Assembly (NCBI GenBank): GCA_028097405.1
Contig: JAOHEK010000012.1
Coordinates: 1-64,000, forward strand
Source of the DNA: Paracoccaceae bacterium
Lineage (GTDB): Bacteria > Pseudomonadota > Alphaproteobacteria > Rhodobacterales > Rhodobacteraceae
DNA length: 64,000 nucleotides
Direction: 5' to 3'
Shown here one piece after another: positions 41,839-50,776 of this stretch; the first letter of the stretch is position 1; each line of letters starts with the position of its first letter. The position numbers and the translations under genes are program-made. The notes below the pieces were generated by a model that had not been told where the DNA came from, did not search any database, and saw nothing but the letters and a program-made list of their open reading frames with translations.

Positions 41839-42711
41839 CTAGCGCAGGTATCCCACTGCGTAGGTCGGTGTGATCTTCTGGCGCACCACGTAAGCGTCCA
41901 AAGCCGCTTGCTCGGGCTGCCGGTCCGTGTTCGTTTCGGCGCGCGACAGACCCCCGGTGATGAACAAACTGTCCAAATCCTCGCCCAAAGCGCCCTGTAC
42001 ATCCGTCAGGATGCCGTCACCGATACAAAGGATACGGCTGTCGGGAACTGATGCGCCCAATTGTTCCAACCGTTGCCGTGCCAGCGTGTAGACTGGCGGA
42101 TGAGGCTTGCCAAAATAAAGGCTCTCACCGCCCATCTCGGTATAAAGCTGCGCCAAGGCACCTGCACACCATTCACGGTCTTCGCCGCGATCCACGATGA
42201 TGTCGGGATTGGCACAAAGTAGCTTCAATCCCATCTGCTTGGCCATCAGAAATTCAGGCCGATTGACCGCTGGGTCTGCATGGGTGTCAAAAGGCCCCAA
42301 ACAGGCGATGCCCGTGGCGTCTTCCAAAGCGACCCGCTTTACGTCCACAGGATCGGTGACAATCGCGGGCGGATCAAAGAACGTCAGGTCAAAATCGTGA
42401 CCCATAAACCAAACCTTGTCGCCGATAGCCCCCCGAAACATCGCCACCCGTGCGCTGTCACCGCTGGTCGCAATCGTGTCCCAGCAATCGTCGGGCACTT
42501 TGAACCCAATCAACTGCCGCGCCACGTCGGCACGAGCACGTGGCGCGTTCGTCAATAAGACAACCTTGCCGCCACCAGCACGAAAACCCCGCAATGCCTC
42601 GACGGCCTCGGGACACGCCGTCACCCCATCGTGCAAACATCCCCAAAGATCGCAAAATACCGCGTCATAGCGATCAGAAATCTCGGATAGGCTGTCGACG
42701 ATTTGAACCAT
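41839..42711 (-). CDS. HAD-superfamily hydrolase, subfamily IIA (TIGR01459-like)
   Basis: A 290-residue NagD/UmpH-type phosphatase with motif I YDAVFCDLWGCLHDG (DxWG instead of the usual DxDG), motif II VVLLTNAPRA and motif IV RILCIGDGILTDVQGALGED. Motif III lysine lies near YFGKPHPPVY. This is the alphaproteobacterial TIGR01459 type, whose substrate is not settled. Stop and start of the EamA gene are adjacent. Confidence 0.88.
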   Translation of the reverse strand: MVQIVDSLSEISDRYDAVFCDLWGCLHDGVTACPEAVEALRGFRAGGGKVVLLTNAPRARADVARQLIGFKVPDDCWDTIATSGDSARVAMFRGAIGDKVWFMGHDFDLTFFDPPAIVTDPVDVKRVALEDATGIACLGPFDTHADPAVNRPEFLMAKQMGLKLLCANPDIIVDRGEDREWCAGALAQLYTEMGGESLYFGKPHPPVYTLARQRLEQLGASVPDSRILCIGDGILTDVQGALGEDLDSLFITGGLSRAETNTDRQPEQAALDAYVVRQKITPTYAVGYLR

Positions 42712-42714
42712 AGC

Positions 42715-43635
42715 TCAGACTTTCAGGGCTGGAATAATCTGCTTCTTACGGCTTAGAACACCGGGCAGGCTGACAAGATCACCATCAACCTTGGCACCAA
42801 AGCTCTTTTCCGCAATCTGTTTCGTCAGATCGTTCGGGATGAACATAATTGCTTCTTCCGACAGGATATCGACAAGGAAGAACAACACTTGGTCCACGCC
42901 ATCTTCTTCCGCAACAGCAACCATATCATCCATCAGGCCAGCTTTACGCGCCAAAACGGTTGCAGGCGATGTCGTTTCCAAAACTGACACGCGAAATTTC
43001 TTACCATCGACCTCGTAGGCCTTCGAATCCAGCCGCAACAATTCGGTATCCGAATAGGACGACACGTCGGACTTCGCGGCAAACATCTCGGCTGCATAAT
43101 CCGACATCTTGATGCCAAGGTCTTCGGCCAATTCCCGGGCCAAAGCCTTGTCCACGTCTGTGGTGGTCGGTGACCGGAACTCAAGCGTGTCGCTCAGGAT
43201 GCAAGACAACATGGCACCCTTGATCGCATCGGGCATCTTGGCCGCGTCATCGCCCATCAGATCGTGCATAATTGTGGCGGTACAAGCGACGGGGCGAATG
43301 GTGATGTTGATCGGCCCTTTCGTCTTCAGGCCGCCTTGCAACATGTGATGATCAATGACCTCGGTCACATTCGCATCGTTCACATGCTCGGGTAGTTCAG
43401 CGATATTGTTGGTATCAACGATCACGCAAGTGTCGCCTTCACCCACATCCTCAAGAAATTCGGGTTTATCAAATCCCCAGCGCGTCAAAACGAACAAGGC
43501 TTCTGAATTTGGTTCGCCCAATAGCCGCGCTTCGGCAGGGGTGCCCCGGCATTCGTTCAGATACCATGCCCAGATGATCGGGGATCCCGTAGAATCCGTG
43601 TCAGGTGATTTGTGACCAAAAACTTTGATTGTCAT
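42715..43635 (-). CDS. ppaC: Manganese-dependent inorganic pyrophosphatase
   Basis: This 306-residue family II pyrophosphatase of the DHH superfamily hydrolyses PPi to two phosphates. Motifs: FGHKSPDTDSTGSPI, CVIVDTNNIAELPEH, VTEVIDHHMLQGG (DHH), CILSDTLEFRSPTTTDVDK and, at the end, LPGVLSRKKQIIPAL, with the DHHA2 basic residues. ATG 43635 is chosen since conservation starts at MTIKVFGHKSPD. No CBS domains are inserted. Confidence 0.93.
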   Translation of the reverse strand: MTIKVFGHKSPDTDSTGSPIIWAWYLNECRGTPAEARLLGEPNSEALFVLTRWGFDKPEFLEDVGEGDTCVIVDTNNIAELPEHVNDANVTEVIDHHMLQGGLKTKGPINITIRPVACTATIMHDLMGDDAAKMPDAIKGAMLSCILSDTLEFRSPTTTDVDKALARELAEDLGIKMSDYAAEMFAAKSDVSSYSDTELLRLDSKAYEVDGKKFRVSVLETTSPATVLARKAGLMDDMVAVAEEDGVDQVLFFLVDILSEEAIMFIPNDLTKQIAEKSFGAKVDGDLVSLPGVLSRKKQIIPALKV

Positions 43636-43776
43636 GCTTTTATACTCGTTCTTACAGCTTTCGCGCACTCTTAGCCCTTGAAAGGCCCCTTGTCACCCTG
43701 CGCAAGCGCATGAGGTGCTTTGACTTTTACGCATGGCTTTGCTACCTCACCTCTATTCTGAAGGAGGACTCTGTCC

Positions 43777-43794
43777 ATGGACCAGCACACCTGA
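43777..43794 (+). CDS. Five-codon mini-ORF (MDQHT) with a strong Shine-Dalgarno
   Basis: AAGGAGGA at 43761-43768 is followed 8 bases later by ATG GAC CAG CAC ACC TGA. The ribosome-binding site is better than that of most genes here, yet the frame stops after five codons. With the similar mini-ORF at 43851 it may be a leader peptide for what follows, or debris of a lost gene start. Confidence 0.3.
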   Translation: MDQHT

Positions 43795-43850
43795 AAGCCC
43801 TGTTCCGCGCGCCTTACCGCGTGCCCCTTCTTTGTAGGAGTACCCTGACA

Positions 43851-43868
43851 ATGGATCACACCAACTAG
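43851..43868 (+). CDS. Five-codon mini-ORF (MDHTN) with a Shine-Dalgarno
   Basis: TAGGAG at 43835-43840 precedes ATG GAT CAC ACC AAC TAG at normal spacing. The peptide resembles MDQHT encoded 74 bp upstream. Both lie in the 304-bp stretch 43636-43939 between divergent ppaC and the small basic ORF, with no other gene visible. Confidence 0.3.
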   Translation: MDHTN

Positions 43869-43939
43869 CCCCAACACAGGGCAGTGTTGCCCGTGCTGTG
43901 GTGCGGGCCAATCTCCATTTCAGTCGAAAGGCATACCAT

Positions 43940-44110
43940 ATGCCAAAATCCAAAAAACCCGGTACGGCCGGGAAGAAATCCCTATTGCCCGGCAAAGAAA
44001 AACCGGGCTTTCCCTTCAACCAAAGCCGTATACCAAACACTTTCGGCAAAGGAAAAGGCATCAAGGGCGGCAAGCCCAAGCTTTTCCCGGGCCGCACAGG
44101 TTCGCGGTAA
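43940..44110 (+). CDS. Small Lys/Gly/Pro-rich basic protein, possible
   Basis: A 56-residue frame starts MPKSKKPGTAGKKSLLPGKE and ends GKGIKGGKPKLFPGRTGSR. Motifs KPG, LPGK and PGF recur. Very basic, no hydrophobic helix; it could bind nucleic acid. CGAAAGG lies eight bases ahead of the ATG. The DNA has recurring CCGG/CCCGG segments and its composition is repetitive, so chance openness is possible. Confidence 0.35.
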   Translation: MPKSKKPGTAGKKSLLPGKEKPGFPFNQSRIPNTFGKGKGIKGGKPKLFPGRTGSR

Positions 44111-44177
44111 CCATCTGCGCTGTCCGGCTTGATGCCGGGCGGCGCATCCGGCATCCTTGTGAAAAAAGAACAGGCCC

Positions 44178-44825
44178 ATGCGCGAGACAGACCTCTACGC
44201 CCCCATCAAAACCTTCCTCGAAGGCCAAGACTACGAGGTGAAAGCCGAAGTGGCGGCAGCAGACGTCGTGGCGTGCCGCGCGGGCGAAGACCCGCTGATC
44301 GTCGAACTAAAAACCACTTTCTCACTGGCGTTGATCCACCAAGGTATCGAGCGTCAAAAGATCACCGACGCCGTCTACATCGCGGTCCCGCGCGGCAAGG
44401 GGAAAGGCTTCCAAGCCTCGCTCAAATCCATTAAAACCCTCTGCCGTCGGCTTGGTCTTGGCCTTTTGACGGTGCGCCTGAACGATGGCTATGTCGAACC
44501 CCACGTCGATCCAGCCCCCTATCAACCCCGCCGCACGGCTTGGCGGAAAACCCGGCTGTTGCGCGAGTTCGCCAAACGCGAGGGCGACCCCAACATCGGT
44601 GGCACCCGGGGCGGTATCGTCACCGCTTACCGCCAAGACGCGCTGCGCTGTGCCCAGCACCTTGCCACGTCAGGCCCCTGCAAAGGCGCTCATGTGGCAA
44701 AAGAAACCGGCGTCGAAAAGGCCACCCGAATGATGTCGATTAATCACTACGGCTGGTTCGAGCGGGTCGAAAAGGGCATCTATGACGTCACCGAAAAGGG
44801 CCGCCAAGCCGTGACGGCCAACTGA
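44178..44825 (+). CDS. DUF2161 family, predicted PD-(D/E)XK-type nuclease
   Basis: A 215-residue protein opens [10 protein letters not shown]-like (here [20 protein letters not shown]) and has the candidate catalytic strand [20 protein letters not shown], with ELK as the (D/E)xK part. The C-terminal half contains a winged-helix-like end ([20 protein letters not shown]). The fold assignment rests on this short motif and on memory of the family. It shares one base with recO (TGATG), which suggests a link with DNA repair. Confidence 0.78.
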   Translation: MRETDLYAPIKTFLEGQDYEVKAEVAAADVVACRAGEDPLIVELKTTFSLALIHQGIERQKITDAVYIAVPRGKGKGFQASLKSIKTLCRRLGLGLLTVRLNDGYVEPHVDPAPYQPRRTAWRKTRLLREFAKREGDPNIGGTRGGIVTAYRQDALRCAQHLATSGPCKGAHVAKETGVEKATRMMSINHYGWFERVEKGIYDVTEKGRQAVTAN

Positions 44826-45550
44826 TGGACTGGCGCGAAACCGGCATCCTCTTGTCGCGGCGCCGTCACGGCGAAAACGCTGCAATCATCGACGTGTTCA
44901 CCCGCGATCATGGCCGACACGCAGGTATCGTGCGCGGCGGAGCAGGCCGCCGCATGACACCCATCCTAGAGCCCGGCAATCAAATCGACGTCGCTTGGCG
45001 CGCGCGTCTCGAAGACCGCCTCGGTACCTATGCGGTTGAACCCGTAAAATCCCGCGCAGCCTCTCTCATGGCTGATCGTCTCACGCTCTCGGGCCTCAAT
45101 GCGCTGACCTCGCTTTTGATCTTCGCGCTGCCGGAACGCGAAGCACATCCCAACCTTTACGACGGCACACTCACCGTCCTCGACATGCTGGATACCAGCC
45201 CCTTTTGGCCGATGGCGTACCTCCGCTGGGAAGTCTCGCTGCTCGAAGACCTCGGTTTTGGCCTCGACCTCACAGCCTGCGCAGTTTCGGGTGAGGTGGA
45301 AAACCTGATCTACGTGTCACCGAAATCAGGTCGAGCCGTCTCGGGTGCTGCGGCGGGCAAGTGGAAAACCAAACTCCTGCCCCTCACCCCTGCATTAATC
45401 GGCCAAGGCGACGGCAATCCTGTCGACGTCACGGAAGGCCTGCGCACCACAGGGCACTTCCTGCAAACCCGACTTGCGCCCGCCTTGGGCAACAAAGCCA
45501 TCCCAGAAGCCCGCAATCGCCTGATCGATCTACTGATCAAGAAGCGCTGA
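44825..45550 (+). CDS. recO: DNA repair protein RecO
   Basis: A 241-residue RecO, which with RecR loads RecA on SSB-coated DNA. The OB-fold start [20 protein letters not shown] and [19 protein letters not shown] is conserved, and the helical C-terminal part includes [20 protein letters not shown]. The zinc cysteines of some RecO proteins are reduced to the single CA/C position, as in other alphaproteobacteria. Co-translated with DUF2161. Confidence 0.93.
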   Translation: MDWRETGILLSRRRHGENAAIIDVFTRDHGRHAGIVRGGAGRRMTPILEPGNQIDVAWRARLEDRLGTYAVEPVKSRAASLMADRLTLSGLNALTSLLIFALPEREAHPNLYDGTLTVLDMLDTSPFWPMAYLRWEVSLLEDLGFGLDLTACAVSGEVENLIYVSPKSGRAVSGAAAGKWKTKLLPLTPALIGQGDGNPVDVTEGLRTTGHFLQTRLAPALGNKAIPEARNRLIDLLIKKR

Positions 45551-45564
45551 CAATTTAGTTCAAC

Positions 45565-45632
45565 TTTCCGGTTACTTCTGTCTGAAATACTTCGGGGGAA
45601 TTGGCCCTTGGGCCAAGGGGGCAGAGCCCCAA
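45565..45632 (-). repeat. Intergenic repeat element, copy 2 (minus orientation)
   Basis: Read on the minus strand immediately after the lipoprotein stop: hairpin GGGGC-tct-GCCCC (45618-45630), hairpin TTGGCCC-aa-GGGCCAA (45601-45616), then CCCCCGAAGTATTTCAGACA. Order, spacing and the tail CCCCCnRnRTATTTCnGnC agree with copy 1 at 25369, although the second stem has different bases, which points to conserved structure. Confidence 0.7.
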
Positions 45633-46019
45633 TTACTCGGCCCTAAATACCAATAGATCGCCGTCGTCCGTGGTCAGGATTAATACCGGCCCGGTCACCT
45701 CGGCCAATGTCACCCGCATCATCTCGCCAAAAAATATCGCATCCGCACCACGCGCATCGCATTCACGCGGTGTCACCACAGCGCGCGACATCGCGATCCA
45801 AGGATAAGGCACGTCGGTCGAAATCTCATACAATCCACAGCTCGTCTCAACCCGGATCGCACCGCGCGACGGAAAGGTCAGATCCGCGTCAAGCTCAGGC
45901 TCAGCCCCGGCAATTTCGATCAAACGATAGACCGCATTCCGGTCGGCATAACCGGTCACGCTTTCATCCGCGCATCCCAAAAAGGACAGGACAAATCCCA
46001 AAGAGGCAAACCGCAACAT
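45633..46019 (-). CDS. Putative lipoprotein, META/HslJ-like
   Basis: A 128-residue protein with a short signal and lipobox: SLGFVLSFLGCADE, with Cys16 as the probable lipidation site. The body has YRLIEIAGAEPELDADLTFP, ETSCGLYEISTDVPYPWIAM, reminiscent of the META/HslJ small beta domain with its conserved Cys and Trp. Convergent with recO. Function unknown. Confidence 0.68.
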   Translation of the reverse strand: MLRFASLGFVLSFLGCADESVTGYADRNAVYRLIEIAGAEPELDADLTFPSRGAIRVETSCGLYEISTDVPYPWIAMSRAVVTPRECDARGADAIFFGEMMRVTLAEVTGPVLILTTDDGDLLVFRAE

Positions 46020-46169
46020 GCCACCCTTTTACGCGGCGTGGCTGGGCCTGCAAGCGAGCGGTACGCTCGCACGTTGTTCATTGTGGCGTTCGCAAAAACG
46101 TACAAACCGAAAATTCGGGGTCTTGGATCACGTACAAAGCGCAAGACCGCGCGGGTTAACAAAACCTTG

Positions 46170-47858
46170 CTAACTCAAAAGTCGTCTTGCGATCACTTGT
46201 GCCTGAATTTCGGCAGCACCTTCAAAGATGTTTAAGATCCGCGCATCACATAAAATCCGCGATATGCCGTATTCCAGCGCGAATCCGTTCCCGCCATGAA
46301 TTTGCAAGGCATTGTCCGCCGCCGCCCAAGCCACACGCGCTCCCAACAGCTTGGCCATCCCTGCTTCCAGATCGCATCGCCGATCATTGTCTTTCTCGCG
46401 GGCCGAAAAATACGTCAACTGACGCGCCACCATAATTTCCACCGCCATCATCGCCAGTTTCGACGCAACACGAGGGAATGATATCAAAGGCTTACCAAAC
46501 TGCTTGCGGTCCTCGCCATATTGCAGGCCTGCGTCCAAAGCCGACTGCGCCACACCAATCGCCCGCGCTGCGGTTTGTATCCGCGCGCTTTCAAAGGTCT
46601 GCATAAGCTGCTTGAACCCTTGGCCTTCCTCGCCGCCCAAAAGGTTCTCGCCCTTCACCTGAAAGTCGTCGAAATTGACGGTGTATTCCTTCATGCCGCG
46701 GTAGCCCAAGACCTCGATCTCGCCGCCAGAAAGCCCTTCATTTACAAAAGGTTCCGGGTCTGTGCCCGGCGTTTTCTCCGCCAAGAACATCGATAACCCC
46801 TTATAGTCGTCCGTCCCCGAAACCGACCGCGCCAGAACCGTCATCACATGGGTCCGCGCCGCATGGGTGATCCACGTTTTGTTGCCTGACAGGATCCAGT
46901 CTTCGCCGATCTTCACCGCTTTCGTACGCAGTGATCCTAGATCAGAGCCGGTGTTGGGTTCGGTAAAAACAGCCGTCGGTAATATCTCGCCCGAGGCAAG
47001 TCCCGGTAACCATTTGACTTTCTGCTCATCCGTCCCGCCACATAGGATTAGTTCTGCCGCGATTTCGGACCGTGTGCCCAGCGAACCAACGCCGATGTAA
47101 CCCCGCGACAATTCCTCGGATACCACCACCATCGACGCTTTCGAAAGCCCAAGCCCACCGTGTTCTTCCGGGATTGTCAGTCCGAAAACGCCCATTTCTG
47201 CAAGATCATCGATGATTTCCATCGGGATCAACTCGTCCTTCAGGTGCCAGTCGTGAGCAAAGGGTTCGACCTTTTCCTTGGAAAATCGTCGAAATTGTTC
47301 GCGGATCATCTCCAACTCGTCGTCCAACCCGGTTGCACCATAGGTAATATCCGCCGTACGCTCGCGCATCAGCTCAACCAGACGCATCCGCGCGGATTGT
47401 GAATTACCGTTTTGTGTCAACGTCATAACCTCGGGGATCATCATCACCCGCTGATCGTCCTGACTGAGGCCCAAGTCCTGCGGGCGCACAATTTCGCCTT
47501 GGCTCATCGGGATGCCGCCATAAAGCTGCCAAAGGTACTCACCGAAGGCGATCTGATGAAGAAGCTGTTCAACCTCGCCAAAGCGGCCTTTGGCATCCAG
47601 TCGTTCGGCCCAACCCTGCATTTGACGCAGCGCTTCGACATAGGTGGCAACCCACGCCAATCCATGGGCGGCCGTCTGTTCGCGTTCCAAAAGGGCCGCG
47701 TCCACTTTGCCGTTGTCTGGATTCTGTACCTTTTCGCGGACGACGTCTTTTGCGCGCAAAAGCAGCGCTTCAACTGGGGCGACCGCTGCTTTTGTCAAAG
47801 CAAGAAGATCATTTAAGACAATGGCTTCAGTCGTCGCGACAGGTCCGTCATGGGCCAT
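46170..47858 (-). CDS. Acyl-CoA dehydrogenase, methylsuccinyl-CoA dehydrogenase-like
   Basis: A 562-residue flavoprotein with an unusual N-terminal helical extension (about 150 residues) ending LYGGIPMSQGEIVRPQDLG, then a complete acyl-CoA dehydrogenase core: FGLTIPEEHGGLGLSKAS, AVFTEPNTGSDLGSLRT, GNKTWITHA and ALQIHGGNGFALEYGISRIL. This length and the MSQGEIVRP block resemble (2S)-methylsuccinyl-CoA dehydrogenase (Mcd) of the ethylmalonyl-CoA pathway. Electrons would go to ETF, encoded at 58-59.7 kb. The start at 47858 is chosen for conservation; the frame is open upstream. Confidence 0.78.
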   Translation of the reverse strand: MAHDGPVATTEAIVLNDLLALTKAAVAPVEALLLRAKDVVREKVQNPDNGKVDAALLEREQTAAHGLAWVATYVEALRQMQGWAERLDAKGRFGEVEQLLHQIAFGEYLWQLYGGIPMSQGEIVRPQDLGLSQDDQRVMMIPEVMTLTQNGNSQSARMRLVELMRERTADITYGATGLDDELEMIREQFRRFSKEKVEPFAHDWHLKDELIPMEIIDDLAEMGVFGLTIPEEHGGLGLSKASMVVVSEELSRGYIGVGSLGTRSEIAAELILCGGTDEQKVKWLPGLASGEILPTAVFTEPNTGSDLGSLRTKAVKIGEDWILSGNKTWITHAARTHVMTVLARSVSGTDDYKGLSMFLAEKTPGTDPEPFVNEGLSGGEIEVLGYRGMKEYTVNFDDFQVKGENLLGGEEGQGFKQLMQTFESARIQTAARAIGVAQSALDAGLQYGEDRKQFGKPLISFPRVASKLAMMAVEIMVARQLTYFSAREKDNDRRCDLEAGMAKLLGARVAWAAADNALQIHGGNGFALEYGISRILCDARILNIFEGAAEIQAQVIARRLLS

Positions 47859-48005
47859 GTGATTCCTCGTTATTCTGCGCCTGCGAAAGGTATCGGATGA
47901 TGCAAGTGCAGCGCAAGATAATTTCGCAAGAAAGACGAATTTCATACGAATATGTCTCGTGGGTATTTCTCTTTCACCAGCTCTAGCCAAGCGGTACCAG
48001 TTCTT

Positions 48006-48776
48006 ATGCTGTCAGAACTTAGCACACTTGGTCCTCTGGTCCTTACAAGCGCATTGATGCTGGGCCTTGTTGCAGGGCTTGTCAAAGGCATGACCGGCTT
48101 CGCCTTGCCGATGATCCTTGTTTCAGGCCTTGGGTCGATCCTGTCGCCGGAACTTGCACTGGCCGGTTTGATCCTGCCCGCGTTGATCTCGAACCTTTGG
48201 CAGGCTTTTCGGCAAGGCGGACGGGCGGCGCTTGCTTCGGCAAAGGAGCACTGGCGCTATATGGCCATGGTTCTTCTCTTCATCGCGATGAGTTCGCAGA
48301 TTGTCCTGAGCATCCCCGCCAATCTCTTGTTCCTGATCCTTGGACTGACCATTACAGCCTTCACATCGCTGCAACTTGCCGGGTGGCAACCCCAGATCGC
48401 GCCCGAGAACAAGGGTCGCGCGGAACTGGGAGTTGGCACATTGGCCGGCGTTCTAGGCGGGCTGACCGGCACTTGGGGGCCTCCGACGGTGCTTTACCTG
48501 ACAGCACTTGGAACGCCAAAGATCGAGCACGTCCGAGCTCAAGGGGTGATTTATGCCTCAGGTGCTGTAGTCCTGACATTGGCGCATCTGCAATCGAGCG
48601 TCCTAAGTGGGGCTGGCCTCGGCCTGTCCGTAGGTCTGATCCTGCCATGCCTACTTGGCATGGGCGTTGGATTTGCGATTCAAGACCGGCTTGATCAGCA
48701 AAGATTCCGTATGGTGGTGTTGGTGGTGCTTGCACTGGCTGGCTTGAACCTAATCCGGCGCGGGGTTTTCGGATAA
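48006..48776 (+). CDS. TauE/SafE-family membrane exporter
   Basis: A 256-residue protein with eight predicted helices and the family repeats LVAGLVKGMTGFALPMILVS and TLAGVLGGLTGTWGPPTVLY. Members export sulfite, sulfoacetate or related anions. The frame is open 18 codons above ATG 48006. Divergent from the acyl-CoA dehydrogenase and convergent with pckA. Confidence 0.83.
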   Translation: MLSELSTLGPLVLTSALMLGLVAGLVKGMTGFALPMILVSGLGSILSPELALAGLILPALISNLWQAFRQGGRAALASAKEHWRYMAMVLLFIAMSSQIVLSIPANLLFLILGLTITAFTSLQLAGWQPQIAPENKGRAELGVGTLAGVLGGLTGTWGPPTVLYLTALGTPKIEHVRAQGVIYASGAVVLTLAHLQSSVLSGAGLGLSVGLILPCLLGMGVGFAIQDRLDQQRFRMVVLVVLALAGLNLIRRGVFG

Positions 48777-48777
48777 G

Positions 48778-48806
48778 AAAAGGCCACGTCGGAAAACGCG
48801 GCCTTT
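48778..48806. terminator. Bidirectional terminator between TauE/SafE and pckA
   Basis: AAAAGGCC pairs with GGCCTTTT around a loop containing CGTCGGAAAACGC. The A-run on one side and T-run on the other allow termination of both convergent transcripts. Confidence 0.85.
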
Positions 48807-48826
48807 TCAGTCTCTAACCAAGGGAT

Positions 48827-50431
48827 TTACCCAATAGCGACGGCTTTGACGTCGTCGTCGATGTGAGCCTCGTATTGCACAAAGTTATCCGCAAACATGC
48901 CGACCAGCTTTTTGGCTTGCGCGTCGTAGGCAGCCCCGTCGTCCCATGTTCGGCGCGGATCCAGCAGGATGTCGGGAACAGCGGTCGCCTTGACAGTAAC
49001 GGGCACTTCAAACCCAAAGTTCTGGTCTTTTCGGAACTTCGCATTCTCGAGCGAACCATCAAGCGCGGCGGTCAGCAAAGCGCGGGTTGCCTTGATCGGC
49101 ATCCGGCTACCTGTTCCGAAAGCGCCGCCCGTCCAGCCGGTATTCACCAGCCAGCACGTGGTGCCATGGGTCGCGATCTTGTCGCGCAGAAGGGCGCCGT
49201 AAGCCTCGGGACGGCGTGGCATAAACGGCGCGCCGAAACAGGTCGAGAACGTCGGCTCTGGTTCAGTGACCCCACGCTCGGTGCCCGCAACTTTCGAGGT
49301 AAAGCCCGACAGGAAGTGATACATTGCCTGCGCCGGTGTCAGCCGCGCGATCGGAGGCAGCACGCCGAAAGCGTCACAAGTCAACATGATGATGTTCTTC
49401 GGATGTCCGCCCAATGCGGTCGAGGATGCATTGGAAATATAGTTCATCGGATAGGCGCAACGCATGTTGGCGGTTAGGCTATCGTCATCGAAGTCGAGCT
49501 CTTTGGTCTCTTTGTCATAGACCATATTTTCAATGATGGTGCCGAACTTGGACGTTGTGTCGTAGATCTCGGGTTCAGCTTCGCGCGACAGATTGATTGT
49601 CTTGGCATAGCAGCCGCCCTCAAAGTTGAAGATGCCCCGGTTCGACCAGCCATGTTCATCGTCGCCGATCAGAACGCGGTCGGGATCAGCGGACAGCGTC
49701 GTTTTGCCGGTGCCCGACAGCCCAAAGAAAACGGCGGAATCCACAGGGTTGCCCGATGCATGGTTGGCCGAGCAATGCATCGGCATCACGCCCTTTCCTG
49801 GCAATATATAGTTCAGCAGTGTAAACACTGACTTCTTATTTTCGCCCGCGTATTCAGTGCCACCGATCAGGATCAGCTTCTTGTCGAAGTTCATCGCGAT
49901 CACGGTATCAGACCGACAATTGTGCCGTTTCGGGTCGGCTTTGAACGACGGCAGATTGATGACAGTGAATTCAGGATCGAACGTGTCCAGCTCGTCACGT
50001 TCGGGGCGGCGCAGCATGTGCCGAATAAACAGTGAATGCCAAGCCAACTCGGTGACAAGGCGCACGTCCAGACGATGCGCGCTGTCAGCGCCTGCATAAA
50101 GGTCTTGGACGAAGTAGTCGCGATCCTTCATGTGGGCCAGCATGTCGTCGTGTAGCTGGTCAAATCCTTCAGGTGACATCGCACGGTTGTTATCCCACCA
50201 GATATGCGGCTCGATCGAAGGGGATTTGACGATGTGTTTGTCGTTTGGCGAACGGCCCGTGAACTTTCCGGTTTCCACCAACAGTGCACCACCCTGACCA
50301 AGAGCCGCCTCGCCCCGGCAAAGTGATTGTTGCATCAGGTCCGGTTCCATCAAGTTGTAATGGATATCCCTTAGTCCTGTGATCCCTTGGTTTTCGAGAG
50401 TTTTCTTGGGATTGACCCGACCCTGGCTCAT
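48827..50431 (-). CDS. pckA: Phosphoenolpyruvate carboxykinase (ATP)
   Basis: A 534-residue gluconeogenic enzyme converting oxaloacetate and ATP to PEP. The kinase P-loop [18 protein letters not shown], metal site [13 protein letters not shown] and [20 protein letters not shown] are present. ATG 50431 gives the conserved start ([19 protein letters not shown]). Divergent from chvI, the arrangement seen in Rhizobium and Agrobacterium, where ChvI-type regulators affect pckA. The intergenic region holds paired repeats. Confidence 0.96.
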   Translation of the reverse strand: MSQGRVNPKKTLENQGITGLRDIHYNLMEPDLMQQSLCRGEAALGQGGALLVETGKFTGRSPNDKHIVKSPSIEPHIWWDNNRAMSPEGFDQLHDDMLAHMKDRDYFVQDLYAGADSAHRLDVRLVTELAWHSLFIRHMLRRPERDELDTFDPEFTVINLPSFKADPKRHNCRSDTVIAMNFDKKLILIGGTEYAGENKKSVFTLLNYILPGKGVMPMHCSANHASGNPVDSAVFFGLSGTGKTTLSADPDRVLIGDDEHGWSNRGIFNFEGGCYAKTINLSREAEPEIYDTTSKFGTIIENMVYDKETKELDFDDDSLTANMRCAYPMNYISNASSTALGGHPKNIIMLTCDAFGVLPPIARLTPAQAMYHFLSGFTSKVAGTERGVTEPEPTFSTCFGAPFMPRRPEAYGALLRDKIATHGTTCWLVNTGWTGGAFGTGSRMPIKATRALLTAALDGSLENAKFRKDQNFGFEVPVTVKATAVPDILLDPRRTWDDGAAYDAQAKKLVGMFADNFVQYEAHIDDDVKAVAIG

Positions 50432-50528
50432 ATCACACGTGCTCCTCATAATATTCTGGTCCCAAAAGGCCCATTACTGACAAACTATAAGGAGGGTCAT
50501 ACACGACTGAACAGGACTGATGCGCACA

Positions 50529-50596
50529 GTTAGCGCCACCAAGTTGCTGATATTCTTACGTTAGCGCCACCATTTGTCCGGATCTCAGTCCGGATC
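50529..50596. promoter_or_regulatory. Paired direct repeats in the pckA-chvI intergenic region
   Basis: GTTAGCGCCACCA occurs twice (50529-50541 and 50560-50572), 31 bp apart, and GTCCGGATC twice (50576-50584 and 50588-50596), 12 bp apart. The 31-bp spacing is three helical turns. They lie in the 345 bp between divergent pckA and chvI, which contain no gene. Such perfect duplication suggests regulator binding to both promoters. Confidence 0.6.
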
Positions 50597-50776
50597 GGAA
50601 AAACTGCGGCAAATTAGCCATTCCGAAACAAAAATACCGTTCTCATTGCGTGGCGAATGACCTGATTCGCCGATTATTGTTGAATTACCCCAAGGCAGAC
50701 ATGATTGTGCCCAGAAAAAGACACCATACAATGCGCCATTAATAAGGCGTTTAAAGAGCAGTAAAAGGAATAACCA

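Noticed and set aside
43629-43868. 79-codon plus-strand gene ending in MDHTN
   Set aside because: The upstream part covers the ppaC promoter region and lacks a Shine-Dalgarno; composition is not protein-like. Only the internal ATG has a good site.
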